DNA of 64,000 nt, from positions 158,448,627 to 158,512,626 of the forward strand of contig NC_053036.3 in NCBI RefSeq assembly GCF_002575655.3. The letters run 5' to 3'. Shown here piece after piece: positions 11,194-21,309 of the stretch. The translations under genes and the position numbers were made by a program. The DNA comes from Aegilops tauschii subsp. strangulata (taxonomy: Eukaryota; Streptophyta; Magnoliopsida; Poales; Poaceae). Under the pieces are notes generated by a model that was not told where the DNA came from, searched no databases, and worked only from the letters and a program-made list of their open reading frames with translations. Numbering within the stretch: position 1 is the stretch's first letter; each line of letters begins with the position of its first letter.

Positions 11194-12468
11194 ATGGTGA
11201 ATTCACAGAAATCAAATTCAAGTGTGCATGGTGCACATGAAGGAGATGCGGAAGACGAGCTGCCCTTGCCCACCTATGATCTGAGTGTTGCGCTGGCTAT
11301 CATGCTAGGATTGGAGGCAACTCGTGACTATGTGTTGAATATAGTGGGGAGGCGCATCGACAAGATTGAGGAAAGTCTAGGAAAAAAGATTGCTGATTTG
11401 ACTGAGGCCGTTCATCGATTGAGACCATGTTCACCACCTAGTGATGTGTCTGCTGCACCGCGTCGTCGTCAGCAATTATCTGGACAGCGGGTAGGCGAAC
11501 AAGTTTGCAACAATGGTGAGATTAAAGACCATCGGTCTGAGGGAGCCGGTAGCTGTTATGAGCCTTTGCGGCGTGCTTATAACCATCATGGAGGTGGCCT
11601 ACACCATGGGGGAGGACATGAACGTCTGCGGCGCGCCTATGAAGATGATGGTATTGGAAGAATAAAAATTTCCATACCGTCGTTTAGCGGCAAAGACAAC
11701 CTGGATGATTATTTGGAGTGGGAGATGCGCATGGATCAGATTTTTGATGGACATCGGTACACCGAGGAGAAAAAGGTTCATGCTGCATCTATTGAGTTCA
11801 CGGCCTATGCTTTAATATGGTGGAACCAACTATGTCGCGCGGGAGGACGTCCGGAGTCTTGGAATCAGATGAAGAGTATCATGAAGAGACGCTTTGTTCC
11901 GGAGCACTTCACTAGGACCTTGTACACACGCTTGCAGCAGCTTCGACAAGGTAACTCTAGTGTTGAGGAGTATTATAAGGAGATGGAAATATTGTTGATT
12001 CGTACAAGGGTAGGGGAGCAAGAAGAGGCTACAATGGCACAGTTCATGCATGGACTGAAATCAGAGGTACAAGATCGTGTCGATATGGTAGAATATAATG
12101 GATTACAAGGTTTATTACACCATGCAATTCGAGCAGAGCAGCAAGTAAAGCGTCGTGCCGGTCATGATAATTCATCAAACTCGGTGCGACCTAATTTTCA
12201 AAGAGAGAGTGGTGGTAATTGTGGGTTCAAATCTGATTCTAAGCCGGCTACCAAGGAAGTAACTCCATCCAATGTTGAATCATCTCGTGCTTCCAACTCT
12301 CATACTAGTGATATTGTGTGCTTCAAGTGTGGTGGTAGGGGCATAAGAAGTTTGAGTGTCCTAATGAGAGGAGGGTTCTCCTCACAGAAGAAGGATACAT
12401 GTCTGCGAGTGATGGAGAGAAAAATGCTGACCCGTCTAGTGAGAAATCTGAAGATGAGGAAGAAGTGA
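11194..12468 (+). CDS. Gag of the Gag-protease LTR element (frameshifted at zinc knuckle)
   Basis: 424 codons from an ATG 80 bp downstream of the 5' LTR. Residues about 150-300 form a Ty3/Gypsy-type retrotransposon Gag domain (WWNQLCRAGGRPESWNQMKS region, then FVPEHFTRTLYTRLQQLRQG, VEEYYKEME). The N-terminal third is low-complexity and Arg/Gly/His-rich. The zinc knuckle starts CFKCGGRG near 12320, but the frame shifts inside it, and the remaining His and Cys are read in the frame used by the next ORF. Gag would form the particle and bind element RNA. With a 1-base change the two ORFs would form one Gag-protease polyprotein, so this copy is probably inactive. Confidence 0.85.
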   Translation: MVNSQKSNSSVHGAHEGDAEDELPLPTYDLSVALAIMLGLEATRDYVLNIVGRRIDKIEESLGKKIADLTEAVHRLRPCSPPSDVSAAPRRRQQLSGQRVGEQVCNNGEIKDHRSEGAGSCYEPLRRAYNHHGGGLHHGGGHERLRRAYEDDGIGRIKISIPSFSGKDNLDDYLEWEMRMDQIFDGHRYTEEKKVHAASIEFTAYALIWWNQLCRAGGRPESWNQMKSIMKRRFVPEHFTRTLYTRLQQLRQGNSSVEEYYKEMEILLIRTRVGEQEEATMAQFMHGLKSEVQDRVDMVEYNGLQGLLHHAIRAEQQVKRRAGHDNSSNSVRPNFQRESGGNCGFKSDSKPATKEVTPSNVESSRASNSHTSDIVCFKCGGRGIRSLSVLMRGGFSSQKKDTCLRVMERKMLTRLVRNLKMRKK

Positions 12469-13214
12469 ATGCGACGAGTTTTGAAGCTGCAGAAGCATAC
12501 CCATCATTAATGGTGCAGCGAGTGCAAGAAGATCGAATTGAGGATAAGGGGCAGCGATGGAATATTTTCCAGTCTGAATGTAAGATCAACAACACCAATT
12601 GCAAGCTGATAATAGATGGTGGAAGCTACACCAATGCAGTCAACAAAGGGTTGGTTGATGCTTTGGGGTTGCCTGCATGGAAGCACCCGCAACCCCACCG
12701 TGTCGAGTGGTTGTATCATACTGGGAAGTTGAAGGTTACACATAAGGTGCACATCAAATTCTCTGTTGGTGATTATACTGATATGGTGATATGTGATGTC
12801 ATACCAATGGAAGCATGCCACTTATTATTGGGAAGGTCATGGCAATACGACCATAACGCAACACATGAAGGTCGAACCAACACATATTCGTTTTGGAATG
12901 CTGGAAAGCGACGTGTGTTGCGGCCGATGTTTGACAACGCAATCAAGGTCAATGAACATGTTGCATTGCAGAAGAAGGTTGCAAAGGTTCCTCCGAAACC
13001 AAGGACGGTTTCCTTTCAAGGGGGAAGGGATGATGTGATCAGAAGCGCTATTTCATGTGCCATCATGAAGGAAGAAAAACATGCACTTTCTGCTAGTTGC
13101 ACTTTGATGAACATGAGAGTGGAAGCGCCACATATCCATATTGGAGAAGTTTCTGTCGAACTTGTTGCTGCGCAAAAAGTGAAGCCAAACTTCAGGACTC
13201 CTCCAAGATGGTAA
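12399..13214 (+). CDS. Retropepsin-like protease ORF running into the 3' LTR
   Basis: 271 codons overlapping the end of gag in another frame. Residues about 60-170 are an aspartic protease of the Gypsy type: IIDGGSYTN carries the catalytic Asp (DGGS, a common plant variant of DSGS), and CHLLLGRSWQYDHN is the downstream conserved LLGR segment. After a short linker the ORF enters the 3' LTR at 13031 and ends at 13214, so its last 61 residues are LTR-coded. No RT or integrase follows; the LTR starts immediately. The protease would mature Gag, while reverse transcription and integration must come from other elements. Confidence 0.82.
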   Translation: MSASDGEKNADPSSEKSEDEEEVNATSFEAAEAYPSLMVQRVQEDRIEDKGQRWNIFQSECKINNTNCKLIIDGGSYTNAVNKGLVDALGLPAWKHPQPHRVEWLYHTGKLKVTHKVHIKFSVGDYTDMVICDVIPMEACHLLLGRSWQYDHNATHEGRTNTYSFWNAGKRRVLRPMFDNAIKVNEHVALQKKVAKVPPKPRTVSFQGGRDDVIRSAISCAIMKEEKHALSASCTLMNMRVEAPHIHIGEVSVELVAAQKVKPNFRTPPRW

Positions 13215-13795
13215 TCAACGTGGCTGAAATAGTTAATTAGTATATTTAATATTGGGTACAACTTGTGCGTACCGTAGTGCCTGTTTGTTAATTTCCTAGT
13301 AGGTACTAGTCAGGTCGTGAGTCCTAGTTTTGTTTGGATTCTAGTGAACAGCGTTGCCGGATACTTAATTAGTTAAATCCTAATAAGTTTGAATAGGAAG
13401 AGATAGAGTCCGATTGGAGTTGGGTTTGTTTGGATCGTTTTGCCTAGGTTGTGCGTCGCCTATATAACAGGCAGGATTAAGCCTTTGTACGGACGGAAGT
13501 TTTGGAGTTAAAAATACAGAGAAAAGCATCACGTGGGATGCACCAAATATCTGAGTTCTTTTGCTAATTCTCGAGGGATTTAGTTGCTGCTGCGCGCCCA
13601 GTTCGATCCTATCGTTTCCGTTCGCAAGTTTTATTCTTTGGTCTTCTTGCATATTGCTTGATCCGAAGAACCGATCTGCTATTCATCGTCTACGTCTGCT
13701 ATTACGATTTCTGTTCGCTGTGGAATTTTCTACTTCGTTGAGTATCGTGAAAGATTGGGCCAACAAAAGACTCGCCATATAGTCGGGTTACATCA
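13031..13795 (+). repeat. 3' LTR of the Gag-protease element
   Basis: 765 bp, ends ...GGTTACATCA, followed by TSD tagta. It contains the stop codon of the protease ORF at 13212-13214. Confidence 0.88.
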
Positions 13796-14089
13796 TAGTA
13801 TCTTAAAACCAACCACACCCCTCCCTCACCTCAGCAAAACACCCCAAGGAATATTTTCTTATTGAAACATAATATATCTCTAGTGATATATGTATATCAA
13901 AATTAGAGTGTTTTGTATCAAGTTTGTGAATAAGTATTATTCTAATTATGATCCGTTGCAACGCACATGAACATTGCTAGTATTTGCAACCATTCCAAAA
14001 AAAATGCTAGTATTTCCATAGTTTCGAGTTTTCCATCAAGATATTAGTCACTCATGGTTGATATTTACTTTCAATCACGTACACATAGG

Positions 14090-15425
14090 TGTAAGTGCAT
14101 CTAGTGCCACCCATAGTTGGTTTTGGAGTATTGACGACAAACCTAGTTGAGGGACTAATGTGTTTGTGAGAATTGCAGGATAACACAGGTTGTAGTCCCT
14201 CATTGATTCGGTTTACCTACCGGAGATGACCCCTAAAAATGTGTGAAGATATTGAGAACAATGGTGGTACATGAAGACAATCACGTCGAAGCTTATGACT
14301 CGAGAAGACATTCACGTGAAGACTATGGAGTGCGAAGACATAGTTGTTTCGTAGTTTCCTTTTCTTCTTTGTTGAGTCATAGGAACCACCGTACTGTTAA
14401 GTGGGGTCCAAGTGAACAAAGTCGGAGTGACTGAAGTGATGCTCAACCAAATCCTATGTCTTCGAGCGAAGACAATGAGAGCAAATCTTATCAAGAGTTG
14501 GATGAGTCAGCTTTACTTGTAGCCCAAGTCAAGCTGCCGCGTGTGTTTGAAATCTGACCGTTGGAACACGTGTCAGTTCCTTAGTGACCCAGGGTCATTT
14601 CAGACAAATCAGGTCGGGTTGCCTAGTGGCTATAAATAGCCCACCCCCAACACCATAAATTGGTGGTTTCTCAGAGTTAGTGCACAGCTTTTGTCGTTTG
14701 AGAGCAACCCACCTCCGAAGCTTTTGAGAGAGAGAAATCCTTGCGAGGACAAAGCCCAAACACCCAGAGCCAAAGAGTGTTAGGCATCACTAAAGTCTTT
14801 CTGTCCGCGTGAACTGAAGACTTGTTACACTTGAGGACTGTGAATCCTCCAGCCGGTTAGGCGTCGCGTTCTGAGCATCCAAGAGTTATTGTGGATCGCC
14901 GGTGAACGAAGTCTGTGAAGGTTTGGAAGTCTACCTTGAAGACTTACCAGAGTGATTAGGCGAGGACTGGGTGTCCTTAGCTCAAGGGGAATAAGGTGAA
15001 GACACGGTCTTCTGAGTTAAATCTCAGCCTCCCTAACCAGACGTACAGTTATCACAGCAACTGGAACTGGTCCAACAAATCCTTGTCCTCACCAAGCAAC
15101 TGGTTCTATACTCTCCCTCTCTTTACTTTCAGTTTGTCTTCGTGAAGTCATTGACTGTCTGTGCTACCTATTTGACTTCACTGTGTGATATCTATTGTTG
15201 TTTGGCTTCATACTATCTTCCATCCTGATCATTACTACCTAGCTGCTATTAGTCTTCGTGCTTTCACTTCATTGAATACTTGACTATGGCCTGCCTAGTG
15301 TAGTCTACCTTCCGCTGCATGTTAATAGGTTCATTTCTATTGTTTGTCTTTGAAACTCTCATGTTTTGAAGACTTCATAAAAATTGCCTATTCACCCCCC
15401 CTCTAGTCGATAACTAGCACTTTCA
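14090..15425 (+). repeat. 5' LTR of Maximus-like element
   Basis: 1336 bp. Promoter core: G-box CACGTG at 14567-14572 and TATAAATA at 14631-14638. GAAGAC or GTCTTC occurs about 13 times, including the palindromic pairs at 14458-14473 and 14998-15012. It carries a segment of about 30 bp near 14310-14340 that the 3' LTR lacks. Confidence 0.92.
14567..14638 (+). promoter_or_regulatory. LTR promoter core (G-box plus TATA)
   Basis: CACGTGTC at 14567, CAGGG at 14590 and TATAAATA at 14631. The same three landmarks occur in the same order and nearly the same spacing at 23812-23883, ahead of the env-like gene. Confidence 0.65.
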
Positions 15426-15427
15426 AT

Positions 15428-15439
15428 TGGTATCAGAGC
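15428..15439 (+). other. Primer binding site (initiator-Met tRNA)
   Basis: tggtatcagagc, two bases after the 5' LTR end, the standard Copia PBS. Confidence 0.88.
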
Positions 15440-15542
15440 AAGGTACTCCCTTGTTCTGTGTGATTCGGTTTAACCACCTGGAGTTTTAGGTACCCATGGA
15501 TCCACTATGCAATAGACCACTCGGGTAGTGTTGCCATAGGTT

Positions 15543-16206
15543 ATGACGACTGCAGGGATAATCAAAGTCTCCGTTGCGTGCCCTGTCTTCGATGGCACTA
15601 AATATCCCTATTGGAGGAATAATATGCGCATGCATCTTGAAGCCATTGATGTCGACCTCTGGTATGTCATCAAGAATGGCGCTCCCAAGACCGGTGAAGG
15701 AGTCACCCCTGCTGATGTCAAGAAGTTCGTTCAACTAGATTCTACCGCCAAGAACATCATATGTGGTCATCTGACCAAAGGACAGTATGGCATTGTGAGT
15801 GCTCTGGAAACGTCGAAGCTAGTCTGGGACTGGCTCTCCAAGGTCAACGAAGGCGTCTCAACCTAGAGAGATCAAAGGATCAGTGTTCTTCGCGACCTCT
15901 TCAACCGCTTCACGAGAAACGACAATGAGAATGTCCAGCTAACGTTTGATCGCCTCACTGACATCACAAATGAGCTCCGTGCTCTCGGCGCCACTAAAAT
16001 CACCAAGCATGAAATCATCAAGACACTCCTGAGATCACTTGACAGCTCATTCGACACCCTTGCCCTGATGATTCAAGAACGCCGTGACTTCAAGACAGTC
16101 GATCCGTCTGACATACTTGAGAGGCTCAACACACATGAGTTTCAGCTATCTGAGAAAAGAGATATCTATGGTCCCAACTATGGCCGAACTCGCGCTTTGA
16201 AGGCAA
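15543..16206 (+). pseudogene. gag, N-terminal part (Maximus-like), interrupted
   Basis: The ATG at 15543 starts MTTAGIIKVSVACPVFDGTK, the usual Copia Gag opening with the YWRNNMRMHLEA segment (Gag-pre/UBN2-type domain). A TAG at 15864-15866 (probably from CAG) breaks it at codon 108. The same frame then continues through LFNRFTRNDNENVQLTFDRL and FQLSEKRDIYGPNYGRTRAL to 16206, where a BARE/WIS solo LTR is inserted. Gag resumes at 17939. Gag is the capsid protein of the cytoplasmic particle. It is non-functional here because of the stop, the insertion and a later frameshift. Confidence 0.88.
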
Positions 16207-17938
16207 TGAAGGAAATATGCCCTAGAGGCAATAATAAAGTTATTATTTATTTCCTTATATCATGATAAATGTTTATTATTCATGCTAGAATTGTATTAAC
16301 CGGAAACATAATACTTGTGTGAAAACATAGACAAACAGAGTGTCACTAGTATGCCTCTACTTGACTAGCTCGTTGATCAAAGATGGTTATGTTTCCTAGC
16401 CATAGACATGAGTTGTCATTTGATTAACGGGATCACATCATTACGAGAATGATGTGATTGACTTGAACCATTCCGTTAGCTTAGCACTTGATCGTTTAGT
16501 ATTCTGCTATTGCTTTCTTCATGACTTATACAAGTTCCTATGACTATGAGATTATGCAACTCCCGTTTACTAGAGGAACACTTTGTGTGCTACCAAACGT
16601 CACAATGTAACTGGGTGATTATAAAGGTGCTCTACAGGTGTCTCCAAAGGTACTTGTTGGGTTGGCGTATTTCGAGATTAGGATTTGTCACTCCGATTGT
16701 CGGAGTGGTATCTCTGGGCCCACTCGGTAATGCACATCACTATAAGCCTTGCAAGCATTGTAACTAATGAGTTAGTTGCAGGATGATGTAATACGGAACG
16801 AGTAAAGAGACTTGCCGGTAACGAGATTGAACTAGGGATTGAGATACCGATGATCGAATCTCGGGCAAGTAACATACCGATGACAAAGGGAACAACGTAT
16901 GTTGTTATGTGGTTTGACCGATAAAGATCTTCGTAGAATATGTGGGAGCCAATATGAGCATCCAGGTTCCGCTATTGGTTATTGACCGGAGACGTGTCTC
17001 GGTCATGTCTACATAGTTCTTGAACCCGTAGGGTCCGCACGCTTAAAGTTCGATGACGGTTATATTATGAGTTTATGTGTTTTGATGTACCGAAGTTAGT
17101 TCAGAGTCCCGGATGTGATCACGGACATGACGAGGAGTCTCGAAATGGTCGAGATGTAAAGATCGATATATTGGACGACTATCTTCGGACACCGGAATGG
17201 TTTAGGGGAGTTTCGGGCATATACCGGAGTACCGGGGGGTTACCGGAACCCCCCGGGGAGACTAATGGGCCTATTGGGCCTAGTGGAGAAGAGGAGGGGT
17301 GGCCAAGGGCAGCCGCGCGCCCCCTTCCCCCCAGTCCGAATTGGACAAGGGGGGGGGGCGGCGCCCCCCTTTCCTTTCCCTCTCTCTCCTTCCCTCTCCT
17401 CTCCTACTCCCACTTGGAATGGGGGAGTCCTTCTCCCGGTGGCAGTAGGACTCCTCATGGGGCGCGCCTAGGGTGGCCGGTCCCTCCCCCTCCTCCACTC
17501 CTTTATATACGGGGAGGGAGGCACCCCTTGGAGACACAACAATTGATCTCTTGATATCTTAGCCATGTGCGGTGCCCCCCTCCACCATAATCCACCTCGA
17601 TCATATCATAGCGGTGCTTAGGCGAAGCCCTGCGTCGGTAGCAACATCATCACCGTCACCACGCCGTTGTGCTGACGGAACTCTCCCTCAAAGCTCGGCT
17701 GGATCAGAGTTCGAGGGACGTCATCGAGTTGAACGTGTGCAGAACTCGGAGGTGCCGTACATTCGGTACTTGATTGGTCGGATTGTGAAGACGTATGACT
17801 ACATCAACCGCGTTGTGTTAACGCTTCCACTTTTGGTCTACGAGGGTACGTGGACACACTCTCCCCTCTCGTTGCTATGCATCACCATGATCTTGCATGT
17901 GCATAGGAAATTTTTTGAAATTACTACATTCCCCAACA
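16207..17938 (+). mobile_element. BARE/WIS-type solo LTR nested in gag, TSD ggcaa
   Basis: 1732 bp. It starts TGAAGGAAATATGCCCTAGA (family consensus TGTTGG...) and ends ...CCCCAACA. The identical TSD ggcaa lies at 16202-16206 and 17939-17943. A TATA box (TTATATAC) is near 17503. There is no interior domain, PBS or second LTR, so it is a recombination remnant. It inserted within codons of Maximus gag, so it is younger than the Maximus insertion. Confidence 0.92.
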
Positions 17939-18327
17939 GGCAAAGGTTGTTTCCTCATCTGAAGAAGAATCTGACTGCAGTTCTGGTGATGCTGAAGACA
18001 TTGGAAAGGAGCTTGCTATGCTTGTGAAGAAGTTCCAGAAGTTCACTAGGAATAAAGTATTCACGATCCAGCTCAAGAAATGATGAAGCTTCCACTCATG
18101 ACCACAAGAAGAGAACATGTCACAAGTGCAAGAAACCTGGACACTACATCTCTGAGTGTCCACAGTGGGACAATGAGAACAACAACAACAAGAAGAAGAG
18201 CAAGGAATATGATTCTGATGACAAGAAGAAGAAGAAATCCTCAAAGTCTTCTTCCAAGTCTTCGTCCAAGTCTTCATCACACAAGAAGAGCTCATCTGGC
18301 AAGGCTCGTGCTTTTGTTGGCAAGGAA
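17939..18327 (+). pseudogene. gag, middle part with zinc knuckle (frameshifted)
   Basis: After the solo LTR, gag resumes with an acidic stretch (SSSEEESDCSSGDAEDIGKE) and KKFQKFTRNK. A frameshift near 18050 moves reading to the frame holding CHKCKKPGHYISECP (CX2CX4HX4C) at 18118-18162, the zinc knuckle that binds packaged RNA. A Lys/Ser/Asp-rich low-complexity run follows. The GAAGAC-rich region is coding here, so the motif count is not meaningful in this part. Confidence 0.82.
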
Positions 18328-19818
18328 ATGGATTCAGAGGAGGAGTCTGCTTCTGAGGAGGCGGAGGTGGAGTCTGAGGAGGAGTCTGAGGAGGAGTCCA
18401 ACTCCGGCGTTGCAAGTCTGGCTCTAGCTATAGCCTACGTTGCCAAGTCCATCTTCAACACTGAAGACAATGGCTCCGTCACCAACGCTGATGCTAATGA
18501 CAAGGACGACTCCACTCCCACCTACTGCTTCATGGCACGCGGAGCCAAGGTAAACTCACGCGATGCTTACTTTCAAACATCAAGTGAAGATGACTCTGAT
18601 TGTGAATCCAAACCCAGCTACAAAACACTTGCTAAAATTGCAACTGAACAACAGAAAGCTATGGAACATATTCAAAAACTGTTAGACAAAAGCGATGACC
18701 CGTTGGACGCGGAAATGACCCGATCTCAGTCCTTAATTGAAGACATAAAAAATCTTCATGTTAAGTACGAGGAACTTGAAAGTCGTCATGAAACGCTCTC
18801 AACAACTCATGAAAAGCTTTCCTACGATTATCTTCAAAGGAACCAAGAACTTGAGAAATTGAGAGCGGCTCATGAAGATCTTCAAAAGGAGAATGAGTCA
18901 CTCCATGCTCAACAGATCAGTCCCGCTCAGGAAGGATTTGAACCACCATGTCTAAAATGCCTTGAGCGTGATAACGCTACTTTTGTTGCTGAATGTTCTA
19001 ATGTTGCTATTATTGCAATATCTTCAACTGTTGATGTGGTAACTAACCCCTCTGCTGAGGATGCCACCACTATTGCTGATGAAAATGCTAGGTTGAAGAC
19101 ATTGCTTGAAACAGGGATGTACAAAAGTCTCAAAGGGCATCAGACACTGTGCGATGTCCTAAAAAAGCAGATTCTGAACCGAAACCCTAGGAAAGAGGGT
19201 GTTGGGTTCAAGAGGAAAATGAATGTTGATGGTTCCTACTGGAAGCCTGAGCAGTACCCCAAAACCACATGGGTTGCTGCAAAGGGACCTTCAGTGGATC
19301 CATCCACCTTATCTAGCTTCACTTGTGCTAACCCAATCATCATTGATGATTCCTTGGATGAAAACTATAAACTGTTTAAGAATCAGAATGGTGAAGTGTT
19401 TGCCAGGTATATTGGTACTAACTGCCGGAATGGGCCACCTACGAAGAAGATATGGGTACCCAAAAGTTGTCTTGAGAATCTTCCTGTGAATGTCATCATG
19501 ACACCACAAGGGAAGAAGACAAACCCCAGAGCAAAGGCTTCATATGGTCCAAAGGCTTCATACAGACACAGGACTCACCTGAGTCACCCTAACGCCAATG
19601 TTTTGCAGGGAAATCATACTCAAACTTATGAATATGAGCGTGTTTCATCAAACCGCTGTGTTCATAAACTAAGAACTTTTCTGCTTATTCATATGAGTAT
19701 CATTCATCTCCTGCAAGGCTATTTGCTAGGGCTCCAAAGCCGAAGTTCACAGATGCTGCACTTAGACTCATTGCTTCTAAGCCACCTCTGAAGATGTGGG
19801 TGGTTAAGAAGAATTAAC
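18328..19818 (+). pseudogene. gag C-terminal coiled-coil extension and spacer to protease
   Basis: An open frame of 487 codons (18328-19791) contains a Glu/Ser-rich run, then a segment at about residues 105-195 with long heptad repeats (LIEDIKNLHVKYEELESRHE, LEKLRAAHEDLQKENESLHA), then Cys-containing and basic segments. Long coiled-coil Gag extensions are known from Sireviruses, where interaction with dynein light chain has been reported for some members. A frameshift lies near 19640, where the sense frame (KLRTFLLIHM...) no longer resembles the family. Confidence 0.72.
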
Positions 19819-19824
19819 TTTCTT

Positions 19825-20205
19825 TTGCAGGGAAAGGTCTCCAGCCGGAAATCAAAGGCATCTGATGTTATTGTTGGGGACCTAAAACATCTTGTAGGGC
19901 GCAAGATAAAATGCCCAAATGGTCTCACTATGTATTTTGTTCCTAAATCACTTGCCAAACATCCTATCAGTCCTAACCTTGATCTGAGCTTTGATAATCC
20001 TCTTTTCCGTCAAATGTTTATGCTTCACAATACTCTTGGTGAAGCCTATCCCCCTAACTGTACTGTAGGGTATGACACCAAAGTCTTCAGAATGGATTAT
20101 GGATAGCGGATGCACCAATCATATGACTGGTGATCGAAGTCTTCTCATGGACTCAACCTTACGTCCATCTGACAAGAGTCACATCACATTCGCTGTAAAA
20201 GCAAG
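19825..20205 (+). pseudogene. Protease region of Maximus-like pol (frameshifted)
   Basis: 19825-20106 is open (GRKIKCPNGLTMYFVPKSLA region). At 20090-20200 the active-site segment WIMDSGCTNHMTGDRSLLMD is in another frame, with the catalytic Asp-Ser-Gly codons at 20102-20110. A second frameshift or small deletion near 20205 separates it from the integrase frame. This is the retropepsin of Copia elements, located between Gag and integrase. Confidence 0.78.
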
Positions 20206-20208
20206 GTA

Positions 20209-21309
20209 TTGGGTCTAGGTAGAGTTGCAATCTCAAAGGATCAGCACATGGATAAAGTGATGCTTGTTGAATCCCTTGGTTTCAACTTAATGTCTGTCTC
20301 AATGCTTTGCGACTTGAACATGATTGTGGTATTTGGAAAATATCGTTGCCTTGTACTAGTGGAATCTGACAAGTCTCTAGTCTTTGAAGGGTATCTGAAA
20401 GATGATTTGTACATGGTAGATTTCTCAGCAGGACCACAGCTTGTCGTATGTCTTCTAGCAAAAGCTTCAGAGTGCTGGCTCTGGCATCGGAGGCTAGGGC
20501 ATGCTGGCATGAGGAACTTGTACACTTTCGCGAAGAAGAAACACGTCATAGGCATCGAGGGAGTCAAGTTCAAGAAGGATCACTTGTGCGGTGCCTGCGA
20601 AGCTGGAAAGATGACGAGGGCCAAGCACCCCTCGAAGACAATCATGACGACATCTCAACCCTTCGAGCTGCTACACATGGACTTATTTGGCCCTACTCAC
20701 TACTCTACTCTCACTACTACTGCTTGTCTCTATGGCTTCGTCATTGTTGATGATTATTCAAGATACACGTGGGTGCATATAATTCTCTACAAGACTGAAG
20801 TGCAGGATGTCTTCAGACGCTTCGCCAACCGTGCCATGAATAACTATGGCGTCAAGATCAAGCATATCGGAAGTGACAATGGCACTGAGTTCAAGAACAC
20901 CAGCCTCGACCTTTACCTGGATACATTAGGCATCACTCCTAGGTTCTCCGCTCCATACACACCTTAGCAGAATGGCATCATGGAGCGCAAGAACAGAACA
21001 CTCATTGAGGTGGCTCGGACGATGCTTGATGAATACAAGACTCCAAGAAAGTTCTGGCCTGAAGCCATTGATACTGCATGCCACGTCATCAACCGTGTTT
21101 ATCTTCACAAGCTTCTAAAGAAGACATCCTATGAACTCCTAACTGGTAAGAAGCCAAATGCCAGTTACTTCAGAGTATTTGGTGCTAGGTGCTGGATCAA
21201 GGATCCACATCACACTTCAAAATTTGCACCGAAAGCACATGAAGGTTTTATGCTTGGTTACGGAAAGGATTCGTAGTCCTACAGAGTCTTCAACCTCTTT
21301 CACTATAAA
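20209..21309 (+). pseudogene. Integrase of Maximus-like pol (two in-frame stops)
   Basis: One frame contains the GAG-pre-integrase zinc site (WHRRLGHAGMRNL ... CGACEAGK), then the rve core: Asp in LLHMDLFGPTHY, VIVDDYSRYTWVHI, second Asp in IGSDNGTEFKN and Glu in MERKNRTL. In-frame TAG stops lie at 20965-20967, inside the usual QQNG-xxE motif, and at 21274-21276. Both look like CAG-to-TAG changes. Copia order is kept: integrase precedes RT. The enzyme would insert cDNA into chromosomes; this copy is dead. Confidence 0.88.

Larger units (their letters stand above)
10348..13795 (+). mobile_element. Complete Gag-protease-only LTR retrotransposon
   Basis: Two LTRs of 765 bp each (10348-11112 and 13031-13795) begin TGATGTGATC and end TTACATCA. 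The TSD tagta is identical on both sides (10343-10347, 13796-13800). The 1.9-kb interior codes for Gypsy-type Gag and an aspartic protease and then runs into the 3' LTR; there is no RT, RNase H or integrase. This makes it non-autonomous, like elements described as TR-GAG or similar gag-only LTR elements. By hand I count about 24 differences between the LTRs (about 3%), so the insertion is fairly recent but not new. Confidence 0.88.
10193..13979 (+). mobile_element. Second Helitron-like element, carrying an LTR element
   Basis: It abuts the first Helitron-like element and begins with the same 5' module (aagttggtgatgatgg, then 'ccattagatctacatctaac'). It ends at 13979 with the palindrome CGTTGCAACG at about 13955-13964 followed by CTAG and T. 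Removing the LTR element (10348-13795 plus one TSD) leaves about 334 bp, a typical size for a non-autonomous relative of the 424-bp neighbour. No Helitron protein is coded. Confidence 0.6.

Noticed and set aside
17075..17554. 159-codon frame in BARE/WIS solo LTR
   Set aside because: Lies in the GC-rich promoter/R region of the LTR.
18080..18427. Arg/Ser-rich plus-strand frame and Ser/Asp-rich minus-strand frame
   Set aside because: Shadows of the Lys/Ser and Glu/Ser low-complexity part of gag.
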